From: CAYGZC01 sp964354225
GTDB taxonomy: Bacteria; Bacteroidota; Ignavibacteria; UBA10030; SZUA-254
Reading direction: 5' to 3'
Length of the DNA: 12,547 nucleotides
NCBI GenBank assembly: GCA_964354225.1
Contig: CAYGZC010000020.1
Span: forward strand, 1-12,547
A program made the position numbers and the translations under genes. Below the pieces are notes generated by a model that had not been told where the DNA came from, ran no database searches, and worked only from the letters and a program-made list of their open reading frames with translations. Position 1 is the stretch's first letter, and each line of letters opens with the position of its first letter. This document shows, one piece after another, positions 1 through 7,489 of the stretch.

Positions 1-260
1 TCTTCAACAAGCGTGACCGCATCGATGGGATCGCCTTTTTCAAATAAGGAAACCATTGCCTGAAAGAATTTCTGATGTGTTGGATTATAGAAACTCGATT
101 GATCGAGAAGCTCAAGTACTTTTGGTACTGCTTCTTTTTCAATTAGCATGGCGCCAAGAACCGATTTCTCCACATCAACAGCTTGCGGTGGAATTCGTCC
201 TGCTAATTGTGAGGAATCGAAAGAACTAAGACCTTCAATATTTTTCTTCGTCTTTGCCAT
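1..260 (-). CDS. dnaB: Replicative DNA helicase DnaB, N-terminal fragment (runs off the window)
   Basis: Reading the minus strand from the ATG at 260 gives 86 codons that continue past base 1. After a lysine-rich leader (MAKTKKN) comes a typical DnaB N-terminal domain: GRIPPQAVDVEKSVLGAML at about residues 21-40, then SSFYNPTHQKFF and a block ending in GDPIDAVTLVE. This helical domain forms the trimeric collar of the hexameric replication-fork helicase and contacts primase; the RecA-like ATPase domain lies outside the window. The start codon sits 2 nt after the stop of the upstream uracil-DNA glycosylase gene, so translation is probably coupled; a weak GAAAG stands in for a Shine-Dalgarno. 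It is the last visible gene of the yicC-gmk-rpoZ-coaBC-udg operon. Confidence 0.93.
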   Translation of the reverse strand, partial: MAKTKKNIEGLSSFDSSQLAGRIPPQAVDVEKSVLGAMLIEKEAVPKVLELLDQSSFYNPTHQKFFQAMVSLFEKGDPIDAVTLVE

Positions 261-262
261 GT

Positions 263-985
263 TTATTTTTCTTTCATCTCATCATATGCTTTGCGGAACA
301 TCTTCATATCTTCCCACGCCGGGCGTTTCCAATTTGGATTTCTTAAAAGTGCCGCCGGATGATACGTTACAATAAGTTTTGTTCCAGCGAAGTCATGAAC
401 ACTTCCGCGGAGAGCTGTCAGGCTATCATTGGTTTGTAGCAACCATTGTCCGGCAATTCTACCGAGACAAATAATAAATTTTGGTTGCATTAACTCGATC
501 TGTTTATGCAAATATGGTGTACAGGTTTCCATTTCCGTCAGTTCAGGGTCACGGTTATTTGGAGGGCGGCATTTCAGAATATTACAAATGTACACTTCTT
601 CTCTTTTTAGCTTGACAGCATCTAAGATTTTATTCAATAATTGTCCCGCTCTCCCAACAAATGGTTCACCCCGTGCATCTTCATCGGCGCCGGGTGCTTC
701 TCCAACAAACATCACTTCAGCATGTGGGTTGCCAACACCGAACACAAAATTTGTCCGAGTATGACCAAGCGGGCATTTCAAACAGGAGCAGATTACTGTA
801 TTAAGATCATTCAACGATTGACAAGTTACCCACGGTTCATTTGGAAATACAATATTTTCTTTCGGAGGAGCTTTCTTCACCATCTTTTTTTCATCCGTGT
901 AAACAATGTTACCAAATAAATCTTGCTGCTGCATAAGATACCGCTCGGTATTATTGAGAATTTCTAACAATTCTTTTGAAGACAC
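263..985 (-). CDS. Family 4 uracil-DNA glycosylase, [4Fe-4S] type
   Basis: A 240-residue protein that should excise uracil from DNA as the first step of base-excision repair. The family-4 signature is clear: GEAPGADEDARGEPFVGRAG starts near residue 95, YICNILKCRPP near 132, and the second catalytic motif HPAALLRNP near 209. Cysteines 68, 71, 139 and 155 have the spacing expected of the iron-sulfur ligands (C-x2-C, then C-x15-C). The first 60 residues form a longer, less conserved leader than in the short thermophile enzymes. The chosen start is a GTG 12 nt after the coaBC stop, without a clear ribosome binding site; a later ATG (residue 18) is a possible alternative. Placement between coaBC and dnaB suggests co-expression with replication genes. 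Confidence 0.93.
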   Translation of the reverse strand: MSSKELLEILNNTERYLMQQQDLFGNIVYTDEKKMVKKAPPKENIVFPNEPWVTCQSLNDLNTVICSCLKCPLGHTRTNFVFGVGNPHAEVMFVGEAPGADEDARGEPFVGRAGQLLNKILDAVKLKREEVYICNILKCRPPNNRDPELTEMETCTPYLHKQIELMQPKFIICLGRIAGQWLLQTNDSLTALRGSVHDFAGTKLIVTYHPAALLRNPNWKRPAWEDMKMFRKAYDEMKEK

Positions 986-997
986 TCGACACTCAGT

Positions 998-2212
998 TTA
1001 CAATAATTTTGAAATCCGATTTAAAATTTCGTGTGCGACCTCGTACTTTGGCATTTTTTTTAGTCGTTCAATTTTTCCGTTTTCTGATATTAAAGTAACT
1101 ATGTTCGTGTCGGTCTCGAAACCGGCACCCTCTTCCTTGGGATTGTTTAAAACAATCAGGTCGAGGTTTTTCTCCTTCAATTTTCTTTTTGCATTCGCGA
1201 TTTCATTTTCTGTCTCAATCGCAAATCCAACAATAACGTTTTTATTCTTTTTATCGCCCATATTCTGGAGAATATCTCTTGTCTTTTTTAGTTCGATTGT
1301 GAGTGTACCGTTTTTTGAATTTTCTTTCTTGATTTTTTTTGAAGATGAAACAATCGGAGTAAAATCAGCAACAGCGGCTGCCATGATGATCGCATCAACT
1401 CCTTTATGGTGTTTCATCATTGCGAAATACATTTGCTGAGCCGTTTCCACATCGATGCGCTTAACACGGCGAGGTGTTTGAAGATGAACATGTCCGGTGA
1501 CGAGTGTTACTTCGGCACCCCGATGGACGGCAGCATTTGCAATGGCAAAACCCATCTTGCCTGATGATCTATTGCTGATGTAACGAACTGGATCAATCGG
1601 CTCGTGTGTTGGACCAGCGCTAACAAGTATTTTTTTTCCGATAAAATCTTTATGGGTAAATCTTAAAATATCATCAACAGTTTTTTCAATCGCAGGGAGA
1701 TCGGGAAGTCGTCCTATGCCCAACAGTCCGCTTGCCAGTTCACCTTCGGTAGGCGGCAGAATGATATAACCCAACTCTCGTAATGCTGAAATGTTGGATT
1801 GTGTTATTGCCCGCTGCCACATGTCGGTGTCCATAGATGGTGAAATGATAACTGGACAGCGCATTGCGAGCGCAAGCGTGGTAACCGGATTATCGGCAAA
1901 TCCATTTGTAATTTTTGCGATAGTATTTGCGGTAGCAGGTGCGATAAGCATAATATCCGCCCATTGTGCAAGATCGATGTGCCACGTTCCAGCGTTGAGA
2001 ATGTTTGATGCTGGCTTAGGAAAACTTCCAACAATAACTTCATCGGCTGCAACGATTGACAGGGTCAGCGGTGTTACAAATTCTGCCGCAGAGTCTGTCA
2101 TAACAATACGTACAACTGCGCCGGATTTTTTAAAATCTCTTACCAGTTGTGGGATTTTATACGCCGCAATACCACCGGTTACTCCAAGTAATATTTTTTT
2201 CTCTTTAAGCAT
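998..2212 (-). CDS. coaBC: Bifunctional phosphopantothenoylcysteine decarboxylase / phosphopantothenate-cysteine ligase (CoaBC, Dfp)
   Basis: A 404-residue enzyme catalysing two consecutive steps of coenzyme A synthesis: ligation of cysteine to 4'-phosphopantothenate (CoaB) and FMN-dependent decarboxylation (CoaC). The N-terminal flavoprotein half shows GVTGGIAAYK (residues 10-19), the catalytic His78 in WHIDLAQWADIMLIAPATAN, and SPSMDTDMW (124-132) at the place of the usual PxMNxxMW. The C-terminal ligase half begins near 193 with KKILVSAGPTHEPIDPVR, followed by NRSSGKMG (214-221), AAAVADF (278-284) and a KK pair at 309-310. Two oddities: the motif Asn is Asp128, and the substrate-lid loop (ASGLLGIGRLP, 160-170) has no cysteine where E. 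coli Dfp has Cys158. Asp in this motif is, as I recall, common in Bacteroidota. It starts 12 nt after the rpoZ stop. Confidence 0.95.
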   Translation of the reverse strand: MLKEKKILLGVTGGIAAYKIPQLVRDFKKSGAVVRIVMTDSAAEFVTPLTLSIVAADEVIVGSFPKPASNILNAGTWHIDLAQWADIMLIAPATANTIAKITNGFADNPVTTLALAMRCPVIISPSMDTDMWQRAITQSNISALRELGYIILPPTEGELASGLLGIGRLPDLPAIEKTVDDILRFTHKDFIGKKILVSAGPTHEPIDPVRYISNRSSGKMGFAIANAAVHRGAEVTLVTGHVHLQTPRRVKRIDVETAQQMYFAMMKHHKGVDAIIMAAAVADFTPIVSSSKKIKKENSKNGTLTIELKKTRDILQNMGDKKNKNVIVGFAIETENEIANAKRKLKEKNLDLIVLNNPKEEGAGFETDTNIVTLISENGKIERLKKMPKYEVAHEILNRISKLL

Positions 2213-2224
2213 AGATTAATGTAT

Positions 2225-2548
2225 TTAGGATGCGGTTGGTGGTTGTTCCTCTTCTTTGTAGCGATGTTTAAGTTTACCTGCAAATAACTCTTGGATAGCA
2301 ATCTCTGCTGGTTTAGGTCGTTTTTCGAATTCCTGGGCAATCAATATTTGATCAGGATTAGTCTGTGGTTGCTCGGTTTCCTCTTCTGGCTCAAAAATCT
2401 TCGTCTGAAGCATTTCAACACGTTGATTAAATTCTATTTTCATCTCTTCATTAATCTGACGCGCGCGCTTCAATAATATCACGATTGCTTCGTAAATGTT
2501 CTCGGCTTTTCCGCTTAATTCTTCGATGTCTACTGGTTTTAAAGGCAT
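2225..2548 (-). CDS. rpoZ: DNA-directed RNA polymerase omega subunit (RpoZ/Rpb6 family)
   Basis: A 107-residue protein beginning MPLKPVDIEELSGKAENIYE. It has the omega core NIYEAIVILLKRARQIN (about residues 17-33) and the conserved tail AEIAIQELFAGKLKHRY, separated by an acidic low-complexity linker (EPEEETEQPQT). Omega helps assemble and stabilise RNA polymerase by clamping the beta-prime subunit. An open frame extends upstream to 2674, but that part overlaps the end of gmk. The ATG at 2548 has the clear ribosome binding site AAGGA five bases upstream, so the shorter form is chosen. It lies between gmk and coaBC, the order seen in many bacteria (yicC/yloC-gmk-rpoZ-coaBC). Confidence 0.92.
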   Translation of the reverse strand: MPLKPVDIEELSGKAENIYEAIVILLKRARQINEEMKIEFNQRVEMLQTKIFEPEEETEQPQTNPDQILIAQEFEKRPKPAEIAIQELFAGKLKHRYKEEEQPPTAS

Positions 2549-2553
2549 TTTAT

Positions 2554-2558
2554 TCCTT
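2554..2558 (-). promoter_or_regulatory. Ribosome binding site that decides the rpoZ start
   Basis: On the minus strand the sequence reads AAGGA followed by AATAA-A and the ATG at 2548, a 5-nt spacing. It is one of the few good Shine-Dalgarno matches in this operon and supports the 107-residue omega over the longer open frame. Confidence 0.7.
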
Positions 2559-2582
2559 GATTTGTGAATGATTTTTTTGTTT

Positions 2583-3176
2583 TCAATTTTTAGATGTTTG
2601 AGCGATAGCAGAATTTGTAAATAACATCCGTACAACATCGTCAACTTCCGAGATCGCTTGTTTAAGGTCATCATTTATAATGCAACGATCAAACTCTTTT
2701 GCTAAATCAATCTCCATCGAAAAACGTTCAAGACGTTTCGCAAAAGTTTCACTCGTTTCTGTTTTACGGCTCTTCAGGCGCTCGGTTAATAGTTCCATAC
2801 TCGGTGGTTTAATGAAAATAAGAATGGAATCGTTCGGGTATTTCTTTTTAATCGAGATAGCTCCTTTGACGTCGACATCGAACAGTATCGACTTACCCGC
2901 GTTGAAAGCCCGCTCGATCTCACTTTTCAGGGAGCCGTAATAATCGCCGTAAATCTGTTCCCATTCTGCCAGCTCATCCCGCCGGATCCTTTCTTCAAAT
3001 TCTTGTCTTGATATAAAAAAATAATCTTTCCCGTAAACTTCTGTTGATCTTATTTGTCTTGTTGTTGCTGAAACCGAGAAAATAATTTCAGGATGCCGTT
3101 TCAAAATTCCCCGTGCGATGGTTGTTTTTCCACATCCGCTCGGTCCGGATATGATGATTAGTTTCGTTTTGTGCAT
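2583..3176 (-). CDS. gmk: Guanylate kinase
   Basis: A 197-residue enzyme that phosphorylates GMP to GDP with ATP in purine nucleotide synthesis and salvage. The P-loop GPSGCGKTT is at residues 11-19. The GMP-binding region SVSATTRQIRSTEVYGKDYFF follows (from about 34), then the lid segment AEWEQIYGDYYGS, and ILFDVDVKGA marks the core strand. The conserved RPGE of many homologues reads RSTE here, keeping the glutamate. An in-frame TTG at 3200 would add eight residues, but the ATG at 3176 places the P-loop at the normal distance from the N-terminus, so I prefer it; neither has a convincing Shine-Dalgarno. The gap to rpoZ is 34 nt and to yicC 60 nt. Confidence 0.95.
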   Translation of the reverse strand: MHKTKLIIISGPSGCGKTTIARGILKRHPEIIFSVSATTRQIRSTEVYGKDYFFISRQEFEERIRRDELAEWEQIYGDYYGSLKSEIERAFNAGKSILFDVDVKGAISIKKKYPNDSILIFIKPPSMELLTERLKSRKTETSETFAKRLERFSMEIDLAKEFDRCIINDDLKQAISEVDDVVRMLFTNSAIAQTSKN

Positions 3177-3236
3177 TATGCAGTTAATCAGTAAAAACAA
3201 ATAAATTGTTAACGTATTGTTAGGGGAATCAACAAG

Positions 3237-4118
3237 TTACTCAATGTTTTGTAATTGTTCCCGGATTTTTTCCAACTCTTCCTTAATTGCCACTACATGA
3301 TGCGCTATCTCTGCACTGTTGGTTTTAGATCCGATCGTGTTTGCCTCCCGATTCATTTCCTGAACTAAAAAATTTAGTTTACGTCCAACGGCTTCATCGT
3401 TTTCGAGTGCCTTATTAAAGAATTTGTTATGACTCCGAAAACGCACACATTCTTCGGTAACATCAAGCTTATCAACCATTAAAGCAAATTCAAGTTCCAA
3501 ACGTTTTGCATCGAGGACAGCAGGATCAGATAGCAGATCTTTTATGCGCTCTTCTAATTTTATACGTTCCTCGGGGAGTCGTTTTTTTGCAAGGAGTTCA
3601 ATCTCATCAACCTTTTTGTCTATTAGTTCAATACGATGATATAAATCTTTCCTCAGCTCATCGCCTTCCCGCTGTCGCATTAATGTAGCTTCAGTAAGTG
3701 CAAGACTGAGAGCTTCCTTCACAAGCTGCCATTCTTTTTCATCACCCTTTTCAAATTCATTTATTTCAATTACCTCTGGGAAATGCAGCAAGTGATCAAG
3801 AGTTACTTTTTCTTGAATCTTCACAGACTTCCGTAAATTGGTCAGGAGTTTATAATATGTTTTTGCTGCCGCCGTATTAATTTTCAAAGGTACTTCATTA
3901 TCGTTTTCATGCATTACGCTTAGGGCGACGTTAATTTTTCCGCGGGCAAACTTTGAACGAATAAGTTCTTTCACTTCACTGTCACGAAGCGTCATCGTAC
4001 GCGGAAGTCGCGAGGCAACTTCGAGATAACGACTGTTAACGGAACGAACCTCCGCGGTTGCAGTTATACGACCTTCCGCAACCTCACCCCGTCCAAAACC
4101 TGTCATACTTGAAATCAT
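3237..4118 (-). CDS. yicC: YicC/YloC family endoribonuclease
   Basis: A 293-residue protein with the family's N-terminal signature MISSMTGFGRGE and early block EVRSVNSRYLEV. The DUF1732 C-terminus is complete: MVDKLDVTEECVRFRSH near 217, then LNFLVQEMNREANTIGSKTN and a helical end (IKEELEKIREQLQNIE). YicC has been described as an endoribonuclease linked to small-RNA turnover in E. coli; that role is transferred by homology. The open frame reaches 4223, but those 35 extra codons resemble nothing in the family and contain the promoter at 4156-4184, so the ATG at 4118 is taken. It is the first gene of the minus-strand operon; the yicC-gmk neighbourhood is widely conserved. Confidence 0.9.
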   Translation of the reverse strand: MISSMTGFGRGEVAEGRITATAEVRSVNSRYLEVASRLPRTMTLRDSEVKELIRSKFARGKINVALSVMHENDNEVPLKINTAAAKTYYKLLTNLRKSVKIQEKVTLDHLLHFPEVIEINEFEKGDEKEWQLVKEALSLALTEATLMRQREGDELRKDLYHRIELIDKKVDEIELLAKKRLPEERIKLEERIKDLLSDPAVLDAKRLELEFALMVDKLDVTEECVRFRSHNKFFNKALENDEAVGRKLNFLVQEMNREANTIGSKTNSAEIAHHVVAIKEELEKIREQLQNIE

Positions 4119-4155
4119 GTAGAATTTGCCAATTATTAGAAAAATTCCCATATAA

Positions 4156-4184
4156 AGGTACGAAATATTCACACCTTCGTCAAG
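4156..4184 (-). promoter_or_regulatory. Promoter of the yicC-gmk-rpoZ-coaBC-udg-dnaB operon
   Basis: On the minus strand TTGACG (4184-4179) is followed by a 17-nt spacer and TACCTT (4161-4156), then TA. This matches the vegetative consensus and the TAnnTTTG-like -7 element of Bacteroidota. Transcription would start near 4149, about 30 nt before the yicC ATG. Called by eye, without scoring. Confidence 0.55.
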
Positions 4185-4250
4185 AAAAACCTTTTCACAC
4201 ATTGTGCACGCCTGTGTCCACAATTTATTTAGCGCACTCGCATTTCTGCG

Positions 4251-4279
4251 TTGAGAAACAGATAGTTTTTAAATATATT
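4251..4279 (+). promoter_or_regulatory. Divergent promoter for the NFACT/RqcH-like gene
   Basis: TTGAGA (4251-4256), a 17-nt spacer and TATATT (4274-4279) form a good vegetative-type promoter. Transcription would begin near 4286, leaving a leader of about 26 nt before the ATG at 4312. It is roughly 70 bp from, and opposite in direction to, the yicC promoter. Confidence 0.45.
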
Positions 4280-4311
4280 ATGAACAACTTATTTCAGTGA
4301 TTAGCTCAAAG

Positions 4312-5997
4312 ATGATTACACATTATTTTACACTTCAAGCATTAAGCAAAGAGCTGCATTCTATACTGCAGAGTGCCAAGATCAACGAGATTTTTACACA
4401 GCGTAAAAATGAACTGTTAATTTCCTTCTATGACCCGCTGCATTCTAAGGAATTTGCTGCTGGCGGCACACTGTATATCTCAGTTGCGCCGGGGCTTAAC
4501 TATATTTTTCTTCGTGATCGAGTTTTGAGAGCACGGAAGAATTCGGTAGATTTATTTAAAAATATAATTGGAGCAACCGTTAAAGAATTAAGCATTCTTC
4601 CATTTGATAGAATTTTAATTCTTGAGTTCAATTGTGGTAAAAGGTTGCTGTTGCAAATTTATAATACTGCAGCAAGCAATATTATTCTTGTTGATGAAAC
4701 GAATACAATTATTGAGACGTTTAAAAACAATAAGGATTTAGAAAGTAAACCTTTTCCCAAACGAGACCAGCATTTTGATAGTGGGATTCTTGAAAATCCC
4801 GAATTGTTTGAGCGCGCCATCATCAACAGAGGAAGCATCCACATCTTTACAGCTTTAAAACAAACAGTACCGATGCTGGGATCGCTTTATACACACGAAG
4901 TACTTTATAGGGCGAATGTTTGCGAGAGTTCAATTGTCGGCAGCATCAGCATGGATGACGTAATAAAAATTTATAAGGAAATTCAAAATATGATTCAGGA
5001 AACATCTCATCCACAACCGGCGATATATCTTCAAGGGGGGAAGAAAAAGATATTTTCCATAATTCGCTTACAGCATCTCGACCCATACAAAGCAGGAACT
5101 TATTCTAATACAAGTGAAGCAATAAAGAATTTCATAGTGAAAAAGTTTAGTGAAGCTCGAAATGAAAGTCAGAAAGATATATTGTTAGAGAAAGTAACAA
5201 GCGAACTGAAAAAATTAAGACGTACAATGGAAAAGACAGAGCAGTATAGTTTAGATGAATCAGATAAATATGAGCGCCTTGGGCAGATACTATTAGCAAA
5301 TTTGAATCATATAAAAAAAGGAATGAAGCAAATTGATTTACATAATTTTGCAGATGAGTTGTCTGCTGTTCAGATAACACTTGATCCAGCAATCACACCG
5401 GTCGAGAATGCAAAGCGGTATTTTGAAAAGGCGAAAAAGTTAAAGGTTGCTCATAAAGAATCCCTGTTACGGCTGAAAGAACTTTCTGAAAAAATAAATG
5501 CATTAGTAAAATTAGAGACAGCAATAAACCGGGTCCAGACTCATGATGGGATGAAAGAGTTGATAAGAGAATGTGAACACGAATTAAAATCAATGAAATT
5601 GATAAAGGATAAACAAGCAAATGAAAAACCGCCATTTAGAATTTTTTCTGTCGCTGGCGGGTTTGAAGTATGGGTTGGAAAAAGTAGCGCAAACAACGAT
5701 CTTCTTACCATGAGGTACGCCAAACCCAAGGATCTTTGGTTTCACGCTCGAGGTGCAAGTGGATCGCATACAGTGCTTAAAGTTAAAGGGGCCACGAAAG
5801 AAGTTCCAAGGGAAGCCATCCGGCAAGCTGCAAGTATTGCTGCCTATTATAGTAAGATGAGGAAGGCGAGCATGGTGCCGGTTGCGTATTGCGAACGGAA
5901 ATATGTAAGAAAGCAAAAAAACTTGGCGACTGGAACGGTATTCCTTGAACGCGAAGAGGTAATATTTGTAAAACCCTATTTGCTTGGAAATCCATAA
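4312..5997 (+). CDS. NFACT-family protein, RqcH-like (Rqc2/NEMF homologue; formerly fibronectin-binding A)
   Basis: A 561-residue protein with the family's layout. The NFACT-N domain comes first, with PFDRILILEF at about 97-106 containing the Asp-Arg pair (99-100) that Rqc2/RqcH use for tRNA-dependent tailing. Two charged coiled-coil segments follow (about 285-310 and 365-435). The NFACT-R domain has FRIFSVAGGFEVWVGKSSANND from about 442 and PKDLWFHARGASGSHTVLK from about 472. RqcH binds stalled 60S-type/50S-nascent-chain complexes and adds C-terminal alanine tails as a degradation tag; that role is by homology. The N-terminus reads MITHYFTLQ where B. subtilis RqcH has an FDG motif, so one catalytically important Asp seems absent. 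An in-frame GTG at 4297 is an alternative start. A G6 run at 5035-5040 does not break the frame. Confidence 0.85.
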   Translation: MITHYFTLQALSKELHSILQSAKINEIFTQRKNELLISFYDPLHSKEFAAGGTLYISVAPGLNYIFLRDRVLRARKNSVDLFKNIIGATVKELSILPFDRILILEFNCGKRLLLQIYNTAASNIILVDETNTIIETFKNNKDLESKPFPKRDQHFDSGILENPELFERAIINRGSIHIFTALKQTVPMLGSLYTHEVLYRANVCESSIVGSISMDDVIKIYKEIQNMIQETSHPQPAIYLQGGKKKIFSIIRLQHLDPYKAGTYSNTSEAIKNFIVKKFSEARNESQKDILLEKVTSELKKLRRTMEKTEQYSLDESDKYERLGQILLANLNHIKKGMKQIDLHNFADELSAVQITLDPAITPVENAKRYFEKAKKLKVAHKESLLRLKELSEKINALVKLETAINRVQTHDGMKELIRECEHELKSMKLIKDKQANEKPPFRIFSVAGGFEVWVGKSSANNDLLTMRYAKPKDLWFHARGASGSHTVLKVKGATKEVPREAIRQAASIAAYYSKMRKASMVPVAYCERKYVRKQKNLATGTVFLEREEVIFVKPYLLGNP

Positions 5998-6108
5998 AAA
6001 TCTTCGTATAATTCAGCTATTCAATTTTGTTGTAAAATAACCACGCTGCACTATTAGTATCGCAATTTCGTATATAAGAATCACTAATTTGAGTTAAAGG
6101 AACATCCT
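5998..6108. other. AT-rich intergenic spacer with the ribosome binding site of the next gene
   Basis: This spacer has no recognisable gene and no clear terminator hairpin after the NFACT gene. The only confident signal is AAAGGA at 6096-6101, seven bases before the ATG at 6109. Promoter-like hexamers (for example TTGTAA with TATTAG 16 nt later) are too weak to call. Confidence 0.5.
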
Positions 6109-6762
6109 ATGAAGTATTTCTTCTATTTTATTTCGCTTGGGATTCTGTTTTCATCTATTATTTATAGTCAAGTCGATTCCAGCATTATCGAGAATTCATC
6201 CAAGCAACTTGATATTGAAGTTATTTTTTTTGGAGGCACAGCATATCCTTATCTTCCAACTTATTTTAAGGATTATTGGAGTTCCGATTGGAGCGCAGGT
6301 GTTGGTTGTGGATTATCTTTTCCACCGGGTGACTTAGGTTATGTAGCAATTTATCCAACTTTTGAGTTCAGTAAAATGATGTTTGCCCAATCGGGCTTCC
6401 GAGATAATTATTTCTGGAATAGGTATTCCAAGTATTCATCTCGTGGTTCAGTGAAAATCTCTAATGTTATGGTGAATCTCAAAGGAAGCTTCTCATCAAC
6501 GAAGAAAACAGCCGCACCTTATTTTCTCATCGGCTTAGGGGCGATAACATATTCATCGAGCAGAGTAATTGTTAGCGAGAATGGCATATTATCATTTGAT
6601 GATGATAGCAAGACGGGTTTCGCATGGACGTTCGGTGCAGGATTTGAAGTTCCTTTTAATGAACTAATAGGTGCATTCATCGAGGGGAAATCAGTCATTG
6701 GAATTGTTACTCCAGTTCGACAATACTTTCCAATCAATGCTGGAGTAAATCTCAGATTCTGA
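6109..6762 (+). CDS. Small outer-membrane beta-barrel-like protein with signal peptide
   Basis: A 217-residue protein starting with a Sec signal peptide (MKYFFYFISLGILFSSIIYS, probable cleavage before Gln21). The mature part has alternating hydrophobic and polar strands rich in aromatic and glycine residues: IEVIFFGGTAYPYLP, SAGVGCGLSFPPG, APYFLIGLGAITYSSS and FAWTFGAGFEVPF. It ends in AGVNLRF, the terminal phenylalanine expected for BAM-assembled outer-membrane proteins. The size and pattern fit a small eight-stranded barrel of the OmpA/OmpX or 'outer membrane protein beta-barrel' type. No substrate or function can be assigned. A good ribosome binding site (AAAGGA, 7-nt spacing) supports the start. 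It appears to be transcribed alone. Confidence 0.7.
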   Translation: MKYFFYFISLGILFSSIIYSQVDSSIIENSSKQLDIEVIFFGGTAYPYLPTYFKDYWSSDWSAGVGCGLSFPPGDLGYVAIYPTFEFSKMMFAQSGFRDNYFWNRYSKYSSRGSVKISNVMVNLKGSFSSTKKTAAPYFLIGLGAITYSSSRVIVSENGILSFDDDSKTGFAWTFGAGFEVPFNELIGAFIEGKSVIGIVTPVRQYFPINAGVNLRF

Positions 6763-6981
6763 TAAATAGATAACGGGATGTAACAAATAGGGAAATGGTG
6801 AAAAGACAGGATCGGGTTTCAATTTGCAATCGTTGGTAAGAAAATTAATTTATAAAATTGTTAAAGTCATATAACCGGCTTACCTGAATATCTAAAGGAT
6901 GTATTAAATTAGTTTAAGAGAGATCTAAAAAACATTTTTGGGTTCTTCGCCAATATTACACCATATCTACAGAAATCAAAA
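6763..6981. other. AT-rich intergenic region without a recognised feature
   Basis: These 219 bases between the barrel protein and sixA contain no convincing short gene on either strand, no tRNA-like fold and no strong hairpin terminator. The sixA start lacks a Shine-Dalgarno, so its promoter should lie here, but I could not identify it with confidence. Confidence 0.4.
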
Positions 6982-7455
6982 ATGTATATTTTTCTCCTTC
7001 GTCATGGTGATGCTTTACAACAAGGTTATGATTATGTAAATCGACCATTATCAACTCATGGTGAAGAACAAGCGGGGCTTGCTGCTTCATTTCTCGAAAA
7101 GATGAGTATTTCAGTCGATGCAATCTTTAGCAGCCCACTCCTACGCGCAAAACAAACGGCAAATATTGTGAATCATAAGCTGCACATCCGGAATTTTAAC
7201 GAAACTGAATATTTAATACCCGGCACCGACCATCGGCAACTATTCAATGAGCTTAACAAACTATCTTGTAATGCAGTATTGTTGGTTGGACACGAGCCGC
7301 ATCTAAGCACTTTAATTTCACTTCTCATAAGCGGCTCAAGGAAATCGCAAGTTATACCGAACAAAGGAAGTCTTGCTTTTATCGAAGGACATATTCCGAT
7401 TCAGCCGGGCGGTGGCTTATTACGCTGGCTTCTTTCACCGGAATGTATGAAGTAG
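6982..7455 (+). CDS. sixA: SixA-type phosphohistidine phosphatase (histidine phosphatase superfamily, branch 1)
   Basis: A 157-residue cytoplasmic protein with the full small phosphatase signature. LRHGDA contains the catalytic His8 and Arg7, NRPLSTHGEEQA (20-31) is the SixA-type second motif, SSPLLRAKQTA (50-60) supplies Arg55, and VGHEPHLS (102-109) contains the second catalytic His104. SixA dephosphorylates phosphohistidine in signalling or PTS-type proteins (in E. coli ArcB and NPr). The actual partner here cannot be inferred because no kinase or phosphotransfer gene is nearby. The length fits the family (about 150-165). It is the last plus-strand gene and converges on the minus-strand block, with 34 nt between stop codons and no visible terminator. 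Confidence 0.88.
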   Translation: MYIFLLRHGDALQQGYDYVNRPLSTHGEEQAGLAASFLEKMSISVDAIFSSPLLRAKQTANIVNHKLHIRNFNETEYLIPGTDHRQLFNELNKLSCNAVLLVGHEPHLSTLISLLISGSRKSQVIPNKGSLAFIEGHIPIQPGGGLLRWLLSPECMK

Positions 7456-7489
7456 GAAAATTATCTGAAAGTTAGATTTTTGTTTAGTT

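Noticed and set aside
906..1439. Long plus-strand open frame antisense to coaBC and the glycosylase
   Set aside because: Its Phe/Ser-rich translation is typical of antisense to Lys/Glu-rich genes, and the minus strand here encodes well-recognised CoaBC motifs.
2549..2674. 42-codon upstream extension of rpoZ
   Set aside because: It overlaps the 3' end of gmk, and the ATG at 2548 has a good ribosome binding site and matches known omega starts.
4119..4223. 35-codon upstream extension of yicC
   Set aside because: It has no similarity to YicC N-termini, contains the operon promoter, and the family motif MISSMTGFGRG begins at the ATG at 4118.
5034..5052. G6 run followed by an A-rich stretch, possible frameshift site in the NFACT gene
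   Set aside because: The reading frame and family similarity continue unchanged on both sides, and no alternative frame of interest opens there.
7456..7489. Terminator between the convergent sixA and calcium-loop genes
   Set aside because: The 34-nt spacer is AT-rich with T runs but has no GC stem on either strand.
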